A DNA stretch of 35,747 nt from Nostoc indistinguendum CM1-VF10 (GTDB lineage: Bacteria > Cyanobacteriota > Cyanobacteriia > Cyanobacteriales > Nostocaceae): positions 1-35,747 of the forward strand of contig JAHHHS010000072.1 of NCBI GenBank assembly GCA_019359215.1, in the 5' to 3' direction. Position 1 is the stretch's first letter; every line of letters starts with the position of its first letter. Below the pieces are notes generated by a model. That model was not told the origin of the DNA. It did no database searches and was given only the letters and a program-made list of their open reading frames with translations. Positions 26,503 through 33,767 of this stretch are shown here, piece by piece. The position numbers and the translations under genes were made by a program.

Positions 26503-26719
26503 AAGGCTACGGTGTACATACAAGTCGAATTACCCCCCTCAATCCCCCCGATGCACTGGGCGGAAGCCGGAAATCTAGTTCCCTCCCCGATGCATTGGGG
26601 AGGGTTAGGCTGGCGTAAAACCTTGGTTAATCAGCTATTTCAGACTTGTGTGTACACCGTAGCCTTTGCAAGGGGAGAAGCCGGAAATCCAATTCCCTCC
26701 CCAATGCATCAGGGAGGGT
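26503..26719. repeat. Nested intergenic repeats: 24-bp inverted arms around paired hairpins
   Basis: The outer arms at 26503-26526 and 26643-26666 are inverted copies with one mismatch (shared AAGGCTACGGTGTACA). Two imperfect copies of an element containing AAGCCGGAAATC and a stem-loop (CCCTCCCC / GGGGAGGG around GATGCATT) lie at about 26571-26605 and 26679-26719. The stretch 26268-26829 between the DUF1822 and CHAT-CHASE2 genes is made of these repeats. A frame across them (26416-26799) is not a real gene. TATATATAG near 26362 could be a -10 region, but this is weak. Confidence 0.8.
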
Positions 26720-26829
26720 TAGGGTGGGATAAAGCGTATGTGGGACAAGCGTTTGAGGTTAAGTTTAGTGCCCTGCCCCGACGGGTATACCTTACATAGA
26801 TACAACTCAACATCTAGGGAGAACTAGCT

Positions 26830-29193
26830 GTGGACAAGTTAATCATCTTAAAGTTAGGGGAGGGAAACTTTGAACAAGGGTTTACCGTGACTCTACAGAT
26901 TGGCGATGAAAATGTCCGCCCTACTTTGGAAATCACAGGTGAGCTTCCCCCCAACCCGGGAATTCTCCGCGATTATCACCGTTGGCAATCTATTTATCGT
27001 AATTTAAAGCTGCCATCTCGTCCGATTGGTTTACCTAAAGAACTTAACCAAGTCCCCAGCCTAGAATACTGCCAGCAGGTGAGTGAGGAATTTAAAGTAA
27101 GTTTTAATACTTGGCTTGCTTCTGATTCCTTTCGTTCTATCCGCGAGAAATTGTTAGAAAAACTCATGCTTGCGGATAATATTCGGATGCTTTTACAAAC
27201 CAAAGACCTGCGATTACAGAAATTCCCCTGGCATCTTTGGGATTTGATAGAACGCTATCCCCAGGCGGAAATAGCCCTCAGTGCTCCTGCCTACGAACAA
27301 GTCAACCTTAACCGCATAGCAACTACCTACGACAAAGTAAAAATCTTAGCGATTTTGGGTAACAGTCAAGGTATTGATACCAAAGCAGACCAGGCGCTGC
27401 TTAATTTGTTACCCAATACAGATATCACTTTTTTAATTGAACCACAATGCCTTGACCTGACTAACCAGCTTTGGGAGCAGAATTGGCAGATTCTATTTTT
27501 CGCCGGACATAGTTCCACTCAGGAAACGAATCAAACAGGAAAAATCTACATCAATCAAACTGAAAGTCTAACAATTAGCCAGTTAAAGTATGCCTTAAAA
27601 AAGGCAGTGGAGCGAGGTCTAAAACTAGCGATTTTCAATTCTTGTGATGGCTTGGGATTGGCATGGGAGTTTGCAGATTTACATATTCCTCAAATCATTG
27701 TGATGCGAGAACCTGTACCCGATCGCGTGGCGCAGCAGTTTTTAAAGTATTTTTTGGAAGCCTTCGCGCGGGGAGGCTCGTTATATTTAGCCGTAAGGGA
27801 AGCGCGAGAAAGGTTACAGGGACTAGAAAACCAATTTCCCTGCGCTACATGGTTGCCTGTCATCTTCCAAAATCCGGCTGAGATGCCTTTGAATTGGGGG
27901 GAATTGTTTAGAAATCCACCCAGTCTTCCTGCATCTTTGTATAAAACCACGCTTGTTAGAGGAATCACAAATCGGCTTGGCTTATCATTGATCTTACTGG
28001 CGAGCATGGTAGTAACTGGAATATTAATCGGGGTAAGGTATTTGGGTGTGCTGCAACCATTAGAGTTAACTGCATTTGACCAACTGGTACGCTTGCGTCC
28101 TCCTGAAAAACCAGATTCACGCCTACTGATTGTGACTGTGACTGAAGAAGATGTGCAGGCGCAAAAATCGGAAAAGCCTCAAGGTTCGTTGTCAGACAAA
28201 TCACTTGCCCAACTGTTAGAAAAATTAGAAGCATATCAACCACAAGTTATTGGTTTGGATATATACCGAGATTATCCAGTGGGTAAGGATTATCCAGCAT
28301 TGGCAGAAAGGATGCGAAAAAGTGATCGCTTTGTGGGGGTGTGTCAACTCAGCGATTCTCAAGCAGGAAAACCAGGTGTAAAACCACCCCCAGAAGTTTC
28401 GCCAAAGAATCTAGGTTTTAGCGATATTGCCATAGATTCAGATAATGTCGTGCGTCGCCATCTGTTAGCGTTAACTCCCTCACCCTCATCTCCTTGTACT
28501 GCACCCTATGCCCTGAATGTTCAACTTGCGCTGCGTTACCTGTACACCAAGGGAATTCGATTGCAATTTACCCCTGATGGCGCATGGCAATTAGGGAAGG
28601 TGACATTTAAACCAATAGAAGCTCATACCGGAGGTTATCAAGGGGTTGACGCTTTTGGACACCAAATTTTATTAAATTATCGTTCCTCTGGTTTGCCAGA
28701 AGCGATCGCACCACGTATTACCTTACAACAAGTGCTAACGGGTAAGCTCAATCCCAATGCAGTCAAAGACAAAATAGTTATTATTGGCACAACAGCAGAA
28801 ACTTTTCGTGATTACTGGTTAACTCCCTACACCACCCCTCAAGGGAAATTACAGGCAATACCAGGAGTTTTTTTACAAGCCCAGATGGTCAGTCAACTTC
28901 TCAGTACTGCTTTGGACGGACAACCTCTGTTGTGGACTTGGCCACTTTGGAGTGAAGTAATTTGGGTTTGGGGTTGGTCTTTCTTAGGCGGTTTGCTTAC
29001 TGCTAATGTGCACCGATTCACTTACTTAAGCTTGGCAGGAGGGATAGCTATTATCAGTTTATACGCTAGCTGTTTTATATTTTTAATTGTATATAGTTGT
29101 TGGGTTCCCCTGATCCCTGCTATGTTGGCTTTAGGAGGTAATACTTTAATAGTTACAACTTACTTAAATATAAAATTTAAAAATAAATTTTGA
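26830..29193 (+). CDS. CHAT-CHASE2 membrane protein (787 aa)
   Basis: The N-terminal cytoplasmic part (about 1-355) is a CHAT domain with the dyad His227 (ILFFAGHSST) and Cys272 (LAIFNSCDGLGLAWEFAD), both present. A transmembrane helix at about 384-402 (GLSLILLASMVVTGILIGV) leads into a CHASE2 sensor region (LTAFDQLVRLRPPEKPDSRL; SDIAIDSDNVVRRHLL; DKIVIIGTTAETFRDYW). Three C-terminal helices close the protein (about 700-780; WVPLIPAMLALGGNTLIV near the end). CHASE2 domains are extracytoplasmic sensors, so an outside signal may control the caspase-like domain inside. The start is GTG. The gene follows DUF1822 after a repeat-filled gap and precedes DUF928 by 56 bp. Usual CHASE2 proteins end in a kinase or cyclase; here the effector is N-terminal. 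Confidence 0.93.
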   Translation: MDKLIILKLGEGNFEQGFTVTLQIGDENVRPTLEITGELPPNPGILRDYHRWQSIYRNLKLPSRPIGLPKELNQVPSLEYCQQVSEEFKVSFNTWLASDSFRSIREKLLEKLMLADNIRMLLQTKDLRLQKFPWHLWDLIERYPQAEIALSAPAYEQVNLNRIATTYDKVKILAILGNSQGIDTKADQALLNLLPNTDITFLIEPQCLDLTNQLWEQNWQILFFAGHSSTQETNQTGKIYINQTESLTISQLKYALKKAVERGLKLAIFNSCDGLGLAWEFADLHIPQIIVMREPVPDRVAQQFLKYFLEAFARGGSLYLAVREARERLQGLENQFPCATWLPVIFQNPAEMPLNWGELFRNPPSLPASLYKTTLVRGITNRLGLSLILLASMVVTGILIGVRYLGVLQPLELTAFDQLVRLRPPEKPDSRLLIVTVTEEDVQAQKSEKPQGSLSDKSLAQLLEKLEAYQPQVIGLDIYRDYPVGKDYPALAERMRKSDRFVGVCQLSDSQAGKPGVKPPPEVSPKNLGFSDIAIDSDNVVRRHLLALTPSPSSPCTAPYALNVQLALRYLYTKGIRLQFTPDGAWQLGKVTFKPIEAHTGGYQGVDAFGHQILLNYRSSGLPEAIAPRITLQQVLTGKLNPNAVKDKIVIIGTTAETFRDYWLTPYTTPQGKLQAIPGVFLQAQMVSQLLSTALDGQPLLWTWPLWSEVIWVWGWSFLGGLLTANVHRFTYLSLAGGIAIISLYASCFIFLIVYSCWVPLIPAMLALGGNTLIVTTYLNIKFKNKF

Positions 29194-29249
29194 AAAGTAT
29201 TGCATAATCCCAAATCAAGAATTCCAAATTGTGTAACTCCTAATTTACT

Positions 29250-30065
29250 ATGAAAAGTTATTGGCAAAAAATACAAATACTTGCTACATTCTGGATAGTT
29301 TTGTTAGGAATTATCGGCTATTATCCAATGATTCGGATGACACCACTTGCTGCCGTTCCTGTTACATTTTCGCCTCCACCACCACCTCCAGACAGGGGTG
29401 CAGCAGGCGATCGCGGAGGAGCTGCAAGTCGTGGCTGTGGTGTTAGTAATCAGTCTGCCATTGCACTTGTACCTGTATACAAACAGACACTTAAACAAGG
29501 ACAAACAGAAGCAGTTTCTGTTACTAAAGTTTGGGGCTTGACGACTGAGGAATATCCAACTTTTTGGTTTTTTGTTCCCTATAAAAAGTCCACAATTAAT
29601 TCCATTGAGTTTGTTCTCAAAGATGAGTCAAGTAAACTAAGTCAAACTCTTTACCGAACAATAGTAACAATCCCAGAAACACCAGGAATTATTAGCATTC
29701 CCTTAAGCGCAACTACTCCCTCATTGCAAGTAGACAAGATGTATCACTGGTTTTTTAAGATGAAAATCATTTGCAATCCACAACAACCTGCACAACCGGA
29801 GTATGTAGAAGGATGGGTGCAACGGGTTAATCTAAATCCTAAATTAGTAGATAGCACGACGGAAGGAACTCCTCAGCAACGGGTAAGGCTTTATGCTGAG
29901 AATGGTATTTGGTACGATGCCTTAACTACTCTGGCTGAATTACGTCTTGCCAAACCTCAAGATCCAACTCTAGCGGTGGAGTGGATGAATTTGCTTAAAT
30001 CCGTAGATTTAGAGAATTTAGCTAAACAACCCCTTATAAAATGTTGTCAAGCTAACGGGACTTAA
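29250..30065 (+). CDS. DUF928 family exported protein (271 aa)
   Basis: A signal or anchor segment covers about residues 10-35 (ILATFWIVLLGIIGYYPMIR). A Pro/Gly/Arg-rich linker follows (FSPPPPPPDRGAAGDRGG, about 40-57). Then comes the DUF928 body: ALVPVYKQTLKQGQTEAVSV, FWFFVPYKKSTINSIEFVLK, IPETPGIISIPLSATTPSLQ and YHWFFKMKIICNPQQPAQPE. The C-terminal helical part has the typical IWYDALTTLAELRLAKPQDP. The family is common in cyanobacteria and usually sits next to CHAT or TPR-CHAT genes. Its function is unknown, and the protein should lie in the periplasm. It is the last gene of the plus-strand run. Fit to family length is good. Confidence 0.85.
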   Translation: MKSYWQKIQILATFWIVLLGIIGYYPMIRMTPLAAVPVTFSPPPPPPDRGAAGDRGGAASRGCGVSNQSAIALVPVYKQTLKQGQTEAVSVTKVWGLTTEEYPTFWFFVPYKKSTINSIEFVLKDESSKLSQTLYRTIVTIPETPGIISIPLSATTPSLQVDKMYHWFFKMKIICNPQQPAQPEYVEGWVQRVNLNPKLVDSTTEGTPQQRVRLYAENGIWYDALTTLAELRLAKPQDPTLAVEWMNLLKSVDLENLAKQPLIKCCQANGT

Positions 30066-30390
30066 ACAAAGCAGGAGAGTAAAAAAGAGTATAATACAAA
30101 ACTTGCATAGCTTTCACATTGAAAAAAGCTCATGAAAGAAACTACCCCCGCAGCCATGCCTCCAAGATGAGAAAGATGGTGTCAACGATTTGATGATGTG
30201 TTTACTCATAAGGCTTAAAGAAGAGAGTTTAGATTTTAAGATAATGATAATTGAGTAGAGGGGGAGGAGGCGAATTTGCCAATTAGAGATATTTTTGATG
30301 TATCAACAAGCTAATTGTTGTAACAAACGCCTACTTTCAGCTTTGCTGTATATTAAACGTTATCCGCCGCCAAATATCTAAGAGAGAGTT
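30066..30390. other. Gap between the DUF928 and parB 3' ends; no gene seen
   Basis: The two genes converge here. A consensus-like TATAAT at about 30099-30104 has no gene behind it. A 6-bp stem (CAACAA / TTGTTG, 30304-30320) is the only hairpin noted and lacks a T-run. Short frames such as one near 30192-30257 resemble nothing I know. parS-like repeats were looked for and not recognised. Confidence 0.4.
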
Positions 30391-31350
30391 TCATTGTTCC
30401 TGGGAATTTGAGTTTTCAGAATCTTTTTCTTCCGTAATTAATGCCTCCAATTTTTTAAAGAGAGTTTGCACTTGTTTCCACTTTTTAGGGTTCTCCCAGA
30501 CTTTCGACTGAGTAATACGACGGGTAACTGCCTGAATCGTGGCTTGAGGAGTTTCTGTCTCCGTTAATGGTTGCAGAGCTTTAACTCGTTCCTTAATTTC
30601 ATTGAGCGATAAATCGGCGGCGATCGCTTCTTCTAACAACGATTGTCTCTGTTCTTTATCTTTAACTCTGGCAATTAGTTGAGCTTTGGTATAGGCGATT
30701 TTTCCAGCTTGTAGAGCTTCTAAAATCTCTGCTGGTAACTTCAGCAAGGGCAAGCGACTGGAAACAAAAGATTCCCAACTTAGCTTACCTAATTCCTCGA
30801 AAACCGCCATTATTGCTTGACCTTGTCCATTGCCCAAAACGTTTTGGGCAACTTTTCCTTTAGCTTCGTGTTGCATCCGGTAAAGTAGGTTAGGAACCTC
30901 TCCTACTGGCATATTCAACTGAATAGACAGGAGTTGCAGTATCCCTTCTGTCTCCTCTACAGGGTTAAGGTCTTCTCGGAGCAGGTTTTCTACAAGCGCC
31001 AGTTGCAGTGCTTGTTCAGGAGTCAGTTCGCGGATGGTAACGGGAACATCTTTAAGTCCTGCTGCGATCGCTGCACGGTAGCGTCTTTCTCCAGCTACTA
31101 ATTCATACTGACTTTCCTGACCAGGAAGCGGACGAACAAGCAGATTTTCCAGGATTCCATGAATTTTAATGGATTGAATTAGTTGCTCCATCTTACCTGG
31201 ATCAAAGTAACGGCGGGGTTGACCTTCAGGCAGAGAAATGGAATCGATGGGCAATAGTAGTGGGTCTGTTGATGGCTGCTCATCTCCCATCAACACGCTG
31301 ATATCAGCTTTAGCTTTGTAAGGTTGTTCAGTTTTACGGGGTCGAACCAT
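30391..31350 (-). CDS. parB: ParB-family plasmid partition protein (319 aa)
   Basis: The protein should bind parS sites and spread to form the partition complex used by ParA. The N-terminal ParB domain is complete: ISLPEGQPRRYFDPGKMEQL, GILENLLVRPL, box GERRYRAAIAAGL near residues 88-100, and ENLLREDLNPVEETEGILQL near 121-140. Beyond it, a helical DNA-binding region (about 145-250) is less typical of HTH_ParB, and the C-terminus is basic and acidic in turn, as in dimerisation tails. Its ATG overlaps the parA stop (TAATG), so translation is coupled. GERRYRAA and ENLLRE would place CTP binding, as known for the family. Length is normal. Confidence 0.92.
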   Translation of the reverse strand: MVRPRKTEQPYKAKADISVLMGDEQPSTDPLLLPIDSISLPEGQPRRYFDPGKMEQLIQSIKIHGILENLLVRPLPGQESQYELVAGERRYRAAIAAGLKDVPVTIRELTPEQALQLALVENLLREDLNPVEETEGILQLLSIQLNMPVGEVPNLLYRMQHEAKGKVAQNVLGNGQGQAIMAVFEELGKLSWESFVSSRLPLLKLPAEILEALQAGKIAYTKAQLIARVKDKEQRQSLLEEAIAADLSLNEIKERVKALQPLTETETPQATIQAVTRRITQSKVWENPKKWKQVQTLFKKLEALITEEKDSENSNSQEQ

Positions 31351-32123
31351 TATAATTGCTCCATTTTTTTTGCTAGTTGCTCCAGCACTTTAAGAACTGG
31401 ATGCTTAGGGTCATAGAGAGCTAAAGGAAGTTGTTGTTCTGAAGCATCTACAAAAGCTGTTGCTCTAGGAATTGGGTCGTAAACTGGGGCGACAGGAGAG
31501 AATTGCTCAGAGATGGCTTTGAAGGTACGTTGGTCTTGGGAGTTTGATGCGGCGTAGCGAGAAGGCACAAACCCGGCGATTTTTAAGTTACGGTTTCCTC
31601 TTTTTTTAACTTTACCTATGGTTTGCAGCAGTAGATTAGTTCCTTGAAAAGCTTTGTAGTGGGTTTCAATGGGTATGAGCAAGTGAGTGGCAGCAACAAG
31701 GCTGCTATAGCTTAATAGCCCCAGACTGGGTGGACAGTCAATGAGGATGAAGTCATAGTTGCCACGAATTGGATCAATCGTTTCTTTTAAGCGGACTTCA
31801 CGAAAGTCCATGTTGACCAGTTGAATTTCTGCAAAGCTAAGGTTGATATTAGTGGGAGCAATGTCCATCCCATGTTGGTTTTTCAGGATGAATAGTGGTT
31901 CCTCATTGATGAGTGCGTCAAAAGGAGTTTTTTCTAAGCTTTCTGTCTCAATGCCCATAAAGGAAGTTAAAGAAGCCTGGGGGTCTAGGTCAATGAGAAG
32001 AACTTTGTAACCATGCAATTGCAGTTGATAGCCCAGGTTCATAGTTAGGGTTGTTTTGCCAACCCCACCGGCTTGATTAAATAGTGAGATTACCCGGCTC
32101 ATGTATTTACTGGTATTCTGCAT
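31350..32123 (-). CDS. parA: ParA-family partition ATPase (257 aa)
   Basis: This is a deviant-Walker ATPase for plasmid segregation. The P-loop NQAGGVGKTT (residues 16-25), LIDLDPQASLTSFMG and YDFILIDCPPSLGLLSYSS are all present, and the C-terminal segment ends VLKVLEQLAKKMEQ. There is no N-terminal DNA-binding domain, so it is the short (type Ib-like) or chromosomal-like form. A second in-frame ATG at codon 8 (MSRVISLFNQAGG) matches the usual family start better; neither start has a strong ribosome site. It is directly followed by parB with a TAATG overlap. The upstream 184 bases hold a CAGTA-A-TACTG inverted repeat that may be an operator. Confidence 0.93.
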   Translation of the reverse strand: MQNTSKYMSRVISLFNQAGGVGKTTLTMNLGYQLQLHGYKVLLIDLDPQASLTSFMGIETESLEKTPFDALINEEPLFILKNQHGMDIAPTNINLSFAEIQLVNMDFREVRLKETIDPIRGNYDFILIDCPPSLGLLSYSSLVAATHLLIPIETHYKAFQGTNLLLQTIGKVKKRGNRNLKIAGFVPSRYAASNSQDQRTFKAISEQFSPVAPVYDPIPRATAFVDASEQQLPLALYDPKHPVLKVLEQLAKKMEQL

Positions 32124-32165
32124 CTAGTTTGATTGACAGCATAACCTAAACAGATGCAGTTTTAT

Positions 32166-32176
32166 CAGTAATACTG
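32166..32176. promoter_or_regulatory. Small inverted repeat upstream of parA, possible operator
   Basis: CAGTAATACTG is an 11-base inverted repeat about 43 bases before the parA start, with ACTGT and AACTGT segments repeated just after it (32174-32189). Autoregulation by ParA, ParB or the XRE protein encoded upstream is plausible. parS identity is not established. Confidence 0.3.
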
Positions 32177-32307
32177 TCTAACATAACTGTAAGCTTTTTC
32201 AAAAAACTTTTTATCCTGGTGAAGGGCAAATTTAAACAGGGTTTTCGCAGCGCCTGCCGTACTTGCCGTTCACCAAGACTGCTCTTCTGCCAATCAGGGA
32301 AGCTGAA

Positions 32308-32688
32308 CTAGGCACAAAGTTCTTTTCCTTGATTATTATTTTTTAACTTCCATTTACGAGCGATCGCAAGCATAATTCCCTCAACTTCCTCATCTGTTGC
32401 GCTATCTATCAGATTTTCCAAACTTGCTTGAAATTTATTTGGCTTGGAGACTTCTGGCGATGTTTCCTCGCTTACCTGTCTGAGGAAATGACTTACACTA
32501 CCAGGCTTTAACTCGTCCATAGCCCTCATCAGCTTTGATAGTGCTTCAACAGTGATATTTTCACCATTTCTAAAGTCTGAAATGTGATTCTGGCTCACCC
32601 CCGACTCTACCGATAGAGCTTTCCCCGTGAGGTTATAGCTTTTTAGGGTCTTATCAAAAGGACTGGAGAAAAAATTGTTGCGTTTCAT
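32308..32688 (-). CDS. XRE-family helix-turn-helix regulator (126 aa)
   Basis: Residues about 8-60 form a Cro/C1-type HTH: FDKTLKSYNLTGKALSVESG, VSQNHISDFRNGENITVEAL and LSKLMRAMDELKPGSVSHFL. The rest is a helical tail (ASLENLIDSATDEEVEGIML) that may allow dimerisation. It is on the same strand as parAB, 184 bp upstream of parA, and may regulate them. No toxin gene is adjacent, so an antitoxin role is not supported. Confidence 0.88.
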   Translation of the reverse strand: MKRNNFFSSPFDKTLKSYNLTGKALSVESGVSQNHISDFRNGENITVEALSKLMRAMDELKPGSVSHFLRQVSEETSPEVSKPNKFQASLENLIDSATDEEVEGIMLAIARKWKLKNNNQGKELCA

Positions 32689-32792
32689 AAATAAAATACC
32701 CCAGCAGCTAATTAGACGGGTAAACTATCCATCAATAGAGTGATTTGATTAGCTTTTAGATGTATTTTCAAGTTTATCAGGGCGATTAGAAT

Positions 32793-33022
32793 ATGACCAA
32801 TAAAGATTTTGAATATCCAGAGAATTATCCTGTTCCAGATCCAGCTTGGGATTATGCAGGGGTTCATCTGGAGGCGTATCAGGCTAAAGATCAGCTAAAT
32901 AAGGCGATTAAATATGTTAGTTCCTTGAAGAGAGCAGCCCCGGTGATGATGCTCATTTAATTTCAGAGTTTGAGACAGCGATTACCCAGCTTCAGGGAGC
33001 GATCGCACTCCTGAAATCCTAA
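32793..33022 (+). pseudogene. Small hypothetical protein gene with a frameshift
   Basis: The frame from ATG 32793 gives MTNKDFEYPENYPVPDPAWD and YAGVHLEAYQAKDQLNKAIK, then YVSSLKRAA, and stops at 32958-32960. At the CCCC run 32938-32941 another frame continues smoothly as PGDDAHLISEFETAITQLQG with AIALLKS and stops at 33020-33022. Adding one base would give a 76-residue acidic helical protein. I do not recognise a function. The intact form could be a small plasmid gene. An alternative is that the 55-residue protein is what is made. Confidence 0.5.
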
Positions 33023-33038
33023 GCCTACGAATCAATAA

Positions 33039-33058
33039 CCCAGGATGGTGAGCCTGGG
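33039..33058. other. Hairpin upstream of the winged-helix gene
   Basis: CCCAGG and CCTGGG flank an 8-base loop. It lies 26 bases before the ATG at 33084 and could act in RNA control of that gene or as part of a replication region. No T-run follows, so it is not a standard terminator. Confidence 0.4.
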
Positions 33059-33083
33059 ATGATCGACCTTATAACTGAATACC

Positions 33084-33440
33084 ATGTCAAATGTAACCTT
33101 TGCTCAAATCCCTCTTGAGCTAATTCGTCATGTGCGAAAGCTTAAACTAAGCGGTGCTGAGTATGACCTTTGGTTGTATCTTTGGGAACTTGACCCATTT
33201 GGCGATCGTTGGGTTAAGATTCCAACGCCATCAGAAATTGCTAAACATCTAAATGTTGATAGACGCACTATACAAAGAGCTTCCAACACTCTGCAAGAAT
33301 TTGGTCTTTTTGAATTTGAAGTAAAAAGGTGGCGATGCAAAAATACTACTGTATCAACTAAAACAAAGTTTGTATCCGGCGGCAAAAATGTCCGAAGTAG
33401 GACAATTTTGCCCACAAATGGATCAAAATGTCCCAAATGA
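33084..33440 (+). CDS. Winged-helix plasmid replication-like protein, C-terminally truncated (118 aa)
   Basis: The product begins MSNVTFAQIPLELIRHVRKL KLSG, then YDLWLYLWELDPFGDRWVKI and IPTPSEIAKHLNVDRRTIQR ASNTLQEFGLFEFEVKRW. The middle is a winged HTH (about 47-80) of the kind that begins many cyanobacterial plasmid replication or primase-like proteins. My recollection is that relatives are several hundred residues long. This one stops soon after KTKFVSGGKNVRSR, at TGA 33438-33440, and within 22 bases the sequence turns into a piece of integrase on the other strand. So the 3' part was probably lost by recombination. If it was the plasmid Rep gene, another replication gene must serve now. 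Confidence 0.6.
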   Translation: MSNVTFAQIPLELIRHVRKLKLSGAEYDLWLYLWELDPFGDRWVKIPTPSEIAKHLNVDRRTIQRASNTLQEFGLFEFEVKRWRCKNTTVSTKTKFVSGGKNVRSRTILPTNGSKCPK

Positions 33441-33461
33441 GGCAAATTTGCCCACAAATAG

Positions 33462-33581
33462 ATCAATTTCAGTATGTTTAATATCCCGATGCCCTAAAAA
33501 ATCTTGAATTTCCCTAGTGTTATAGCCCCGATTCACTAAAAAATAGCCGCAAGCATGGCGCATCATGTGACAGTGAACCCA
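33462..33581 (-). pseudogene. Tyrosine recombinase C-terminal fragment
   Basis: The 40-codon open stretch reads WVHCHMMRHACGYFLVNRGY then NTREIQDFLGHRDIKHTEID. HxxRHACG and LGHRxIxHT are the box II region of integrases, with the HxxR motif and the second conserved His. The catalytic Tyr and everything upstream are missing. It is unrelated in sequence detail to the intact recombinase at 9196, so it comes from another element. A fragment boundary near 33462 meets the truncated winged-helix gene. Confidence 0.85.
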
Positions 33582-33767
33582 GCCCTCTCAATATTGACAA
33601 ATAGTACGCTATGTGAGTTTTCTAAGAAGGTAAGACTAAAACTGTACTTAAGTGCTTATGCTATCTCCCGTATTTGATGCTTTTGTAGAGGCAAGCCCCG
33701 TCAGTGTAATGATGCGAGGACTGATGGAACACATATTTAATTCCTCGCGGATGAATCAAATATTTGA

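Noticed and set aside
26416..26799. A 127-codon frame between the DUF1822 and CHAT-CHASE2 genes
   Set aside because: It runs through inverted and direct intergenic repeats, gives a low-complexity peptide with repeated PSPMHWGG-like pieces, and has no ATG start with ribosome site.
32308..32688. Antitoxin of a toxin-antitoxin pair
   Set aside because: The XRE protein has no adjacent small toxin-like gene; the neighbours are parA and a frameshifted hypothetical gene.
33382..33461. Iteron-like repeats (CAATTTTGCCCACAAAT and CAAATTTGCCCACAAAT) at the end of the winged-helix gene
   Set aside because: Two similar 17-base stretches (about 33402-33418 and 33443-33459) could be iterons, but two copies overlapping the degraded coding end are not enough to claim an origin.
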